DNA of 7,878 nucleotides, taken from assembly GCA_902549785.1 (NCBI GenBank), contig CACCWT010000027.1, positions 1 through 7,878 of the forward strand, written 5' to 3'. Position numbers and translations under genes: made by a program. The notes beneath the pieces are model-generated. The model was not told where the DNA came from and did no database searches. It saw only the letters and a list, made by a program, of their open reading frames with translations. Within the stretch, counting starts at the first letter, position 1. Each line of letters opens with the position of its first letter. Source of the stretch: an uncultured Pelagibacteraceae bacterium (lineage in GTDB: Bacteria; Pseudomonadota; Alphaproteobacteria; Pelagibacterales; Pelagibacteraceae). Of the stretch, positions 6,771-7,878 are shown in pieces.

Positions 6771-6855
6771 TCGGCTCCTTTAATTTATAATTTTATGAAT
6801 TCGTTTTTTGAAGTCTATTATTACTAATAAATGGCCATAATTCAATCAACCATTG
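6771..6855 (-). promoter_or_regulatory. Leader of MetY paralogue 2: possible SAM-sensing riboswitch (SAM-II/SAM-V-like pseudoknot)
   Basis: The leader ends in a strong AAGGAG Shine-Dalgarno (6780-6775). Upstream, a 6-pair stem including one G-U pair can form between 6854-6849 and 6835-6830. Part of its loop (6845-6841, UUGAA on the RNA) can pair with 6812-6808 (UUCAA), giving the H-type pseudoknot order seen in SAM-II and SAM-V riboswitches. A competing 6-base pairing joins 6844-6839 to 6801-6796, closer to the Shine-Dalgarno. SAM-V and SAM-II riboswitches are known from marine alphaproteobacteria, including upstream of metY in SAR11, so the position fits. The conserved bases of either class cannot be confirmed by eye, and AT-rich sequence pairs easily by chance. 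The pairings are seen; the class is a guess. Confidence 0.33.
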
Positions 6856-6884
6856 AGTCCTATATAAATATAATAAATTGACAA
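6856..6884 (-). promoter_or_regulatory. Possible promoter of the MetY-hydrolase-MetY unit
   Basis: On the minus strand a TTGTCA (6884-6879) resembles a -35 box and is followed by TATATAGG-like sequence (about 6866-6859) that could act as a -10, though the spacing of 12-14 is shorter than the usual 17. It shares bases with the -35 box of the divergent rplM promoter. Some promoter for this unit must lie between the two divergent genes, but the exact boxes are uncertain. Confidence 0.3.
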
Positions 6885-6906
6885 TATAAGTAATTATAAG
6901 TATTAA
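6878..6906 (+). promoter_or_regulatory. Promoter of rplM-rpsI
   Basis: A perfect TTGACA -35 box at 6878-6883 is followed after exactly 17 bases by TATTAA at 6901-6906, a reasonable -10 box. Transcription would begin at about 6912-6914, only 3-5 bases before the rplM ATG at 6917. This implies a leaderless or nearly leaderless mRNA, in keeping with the absence of a Shine-Dalgarno before rplM. The -35 box overlaps a minus-strand -35-like element for the MetY unit, so the two promoters may compete for polymerase. A purely sequence-based call. Confidence 0.5.
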
Positions 6907-6916
6907 TCCCGCATTC

Positions 6917-7375
6917 ATGACAAAATTTGTTAAAAAAGACGAGATAAATAGCGAATGGTTTGAAATTGATGCAACTGGAGCAGTTGTAGGTAGAATTGCA
7001 ACGGTTATATCAAAAATCATAAGAGGTAAGAATAAAACTACTTTTACACCACACATGGATCATGGTGACTTTGTCGTTGTTAAAAATGTAGATCAAATAA
7101 AGTTTACCGGCAGTAAATTTCAAAATAAAAAGTATTATAGACACACAGGTTATCCTGGTGGAATTAAGGAAACAACTCCTGAAAAATTAATTGAGAAAAA
7201 ACCAGAGGAAGTATTAAAACTTGCGGTAAAGAGAATGTTGCCATCTGGTGCTTTGGCTAAAAAACAATTGTCAAAACTTAAGATTTACTCTGGAGCCGAT
7301 CATCCTCATAGTGCACAAAATCCAAAAGTAATTGAAATCAGCAAACTTAATGAGAAAAATATAGTTAGAAATTAA
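6917..7375 (+). CDS. rplM: 50S ribosomal protein L13
   Basis: L13 binds 23S rRNA early in assembly of the large ribosomal subunit. The 152-residue product matches the family throughout: WFEIDATGAVVGRIAT (14-29), then RGKNKTTFTPHMDHGDFVVV, then KKYYRHTGYPGGIKE, then the AVKRMLPSGALAKKQLSKLKIYSG segment and the HPHSAQNP stretch. The length is normal, with a short C-terminal tail after the usual PKVIEI end. The ATG at 6917 fits the family start. The upstream reading frame meets a stop at 6887-6889 with no other ATG between. No Shine-Dalgarno precedes it, and the predicted promoter lies almost directly against the start codon. It is followed after a single base by rpsI, the usual rplM-rpsI operon. 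Confidence 0.97.
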   Translation: MTKFVKKDEINSEWFEIDATGAVVGRIATVISKIIRGKNKTTFTPHMDHGDFVVVKNVDQIKFTGSKFQNKKYYRHTGYPGGIKETTPEKLIEKKPEEVLKLAVKRMLPSGALAKKQLSKLKIYSGADHPHSAQNPKVIEISKLNEKNIVRN

Positions 7376-7376
7376 T

Positions 7377-7808
7377 ATGGAAAACAATCAGACAACATCA
7401 CCGAAGATAAAATTAGATTTTAAAGATAGTAAGTATGCTACAGGAAGAAGAAAAAAATCTGTTGCTAAGGTTTGGTTAAAAAAAGGCACGGGGAAATTTT
7501 ATGTTAATGGAAAATCACTTGATGATTATTTTCCTAGAGCAAACCACATAATGCAAATTTTAAGACCATTTGAAATAATAAATCAATCTACTGATTACGA
7601 TGTTAGATCTAAAGTTGTTGGAGGGGGTCAAACTGGTCAAGCAGGTGCATTAGTACACGGAATTTCAAGAGCTTTATTAAAATTTGATGAAACACTAAAA
7701 TCAACTCTACGCAAGGAAAAACTTACAACTAGAGACTCTAGATCTGTTGAAAGAAAAAAACCAGGTAGAGCAAAAGCAAGAAGAAGCTTTCAATTCTCTA
7801 AAAGATAA
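7377..7808 (+). CDS. rpsI: 30S ribosomal protein S9
   Basis: S9 belongs to the small subunit; its C-terminal tail reaches the P-site tRNA. The 143-residue protein has the family core YATGRRKKSVAKVWLKKGTG (20-39), then FYVNGKSLDDYFPR, then the VVGGGQTGQAGALVHGISRAL region, then LTTRDSRSVERKKPGRAKARR and the invariant Lys-Arg end preceded by FQFS. An N-terminal extension of about 18 residues precedes the core, as is common in alphaproteobacteria. The ATG lies one base after the rplM stop, so translation is probably coupled; no clear Shine-Dalgarno is present. No intrinsic terminator is visible in the 33 bases before the next start, so transcription may continue into the following gene. Confidence 0.97.
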   Translation: MENNQTTSPKIKLDFKDSKYATGRRKKSVAKVWLKKGTGKFYVNGKSLDDYFPRANHIMQILRPFEIINQSTDYDVRSKVVGGGQTGQAGALVHGISRALLKFDETLKSTLRKEKLTTRDSRSVERKKPGRAKARRSFQFSKR

Positions 7809-7841
7809 TTTCTTTTTAATTTTCAACTGTTATATTAATTT

Positions 7842-7878
7842 ATGCTTAAGAAAAATGTTCTTATTTGTGGAGCAACCG
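7842..7878 (+). CDS. N-terminal fragment of a Rossmann-fold (NAD(P)-binding) protein, runs off right edge
   Basis: An ATG at 7842 opens a frame of 12 complete codons to the edge, reading MLKKNVLICGAT. A beta strand followed by GAT is the usual beginning of a dinucleotide-binding fold such as a sugar-nucleotide epimerase or reductase (GATGFIG type) or ArgC (GATGYxG type). ArgC often follows rpsI in alphaproteobacteria, but the VLICGAT strand looks at least as much like an epimerase. Only 12 residues are visible, so the product is not assigned. It starts 33 bases after rpsI on the same strand and may be co-transcribed. Confidence 0.55.
   Translation, partial: MLKKNVLICGAT

Noticed and set aside
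6793..7056. Minus-strand open frame of 87 codons with hydrophobic stretches
   Set aside because: It overlaps the start of rplM antisense and runs through the promoter and leader region; the apparent membrane segments come from AT-rich sequence read backwards.
1..7878. CRISPR arrays, insertion sequences, tRNA or rRNA genes, prophage genes
   Set aside because: No regularly spaced repeats, transposase or integrase motifs, terminal inverted repeats or tRNA-like cloverleaf sequences were seen on either strand.

Overview
The window looks like a piece of a streamlined, AT-rich marine alphaproteobacterium, most likely of the SAR11 clade (Pelagibacterales). The reasons are the very low GC content, gaps of only 0 to about 150 bases between genes, overlapping operon genes, and the grouping of rplM-rpsI with O-acetylhomoserine sulfhydrylase genes. 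The assignment rests on recognising protein families and layout; no database search was run.

Layout. Bases 1-2390 hold a minus-strand run read from right to left: a homoserine dehydrogenase (hom), an AEC-family permease joined to it by a TAATG overlap, and the N-terminal half of an EamA/DMT-family permease that runs off the left edge. Bases 2333-3259 hold a plus-strand heme A synthase (ctaA/COX15 type). Bases 3237-6770 hold a second minus-strand run: a MetY-like PLP enzyme, then an alpha/beta hydrolase overlapping it by ATGA, then a second, diverged MetY-like enzyme. Bases 6917-7808 hold the plus-strand ribosomal protein genes rplM and rpsI, followed by the first 12 codons of a Rossmann-type protein at the right edge.

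How the genes work together. Homoserine dehydrogenase makes homoserine, the shared precursor of threonine and methionine. MetY-type enzymes join O-acetylhomoserine to sulfide or methanethiol. The window is therefore largely about homoserine and methionine metabolism. SAR11 bacteria are known to need reduced sulfur and to carry SAM-sensing riboswitches near metY, so both MetY leaders were examined. Each contains a possible small pseudoknot-like structure upstream of a strong Shine-Dalgarno sequence, but neither can be assigned to a known riboswitch class by eye.

The most striking observation is at about 2363-2381. The divergent genes hom and ctaA are both missing their 5' ends, and the remaining parts are fused directly head to head. 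Hom lacks its NAD(P)-binding glycine-rich N-terminus and CtaA lacks its first membrane helix and N-terminal signature. The intergenic promoter region is gone as well. This is either a real deletion of roughly 0.4-0.5 kb that damages two important genes, or, more likely, an assembly or amplification artefact.
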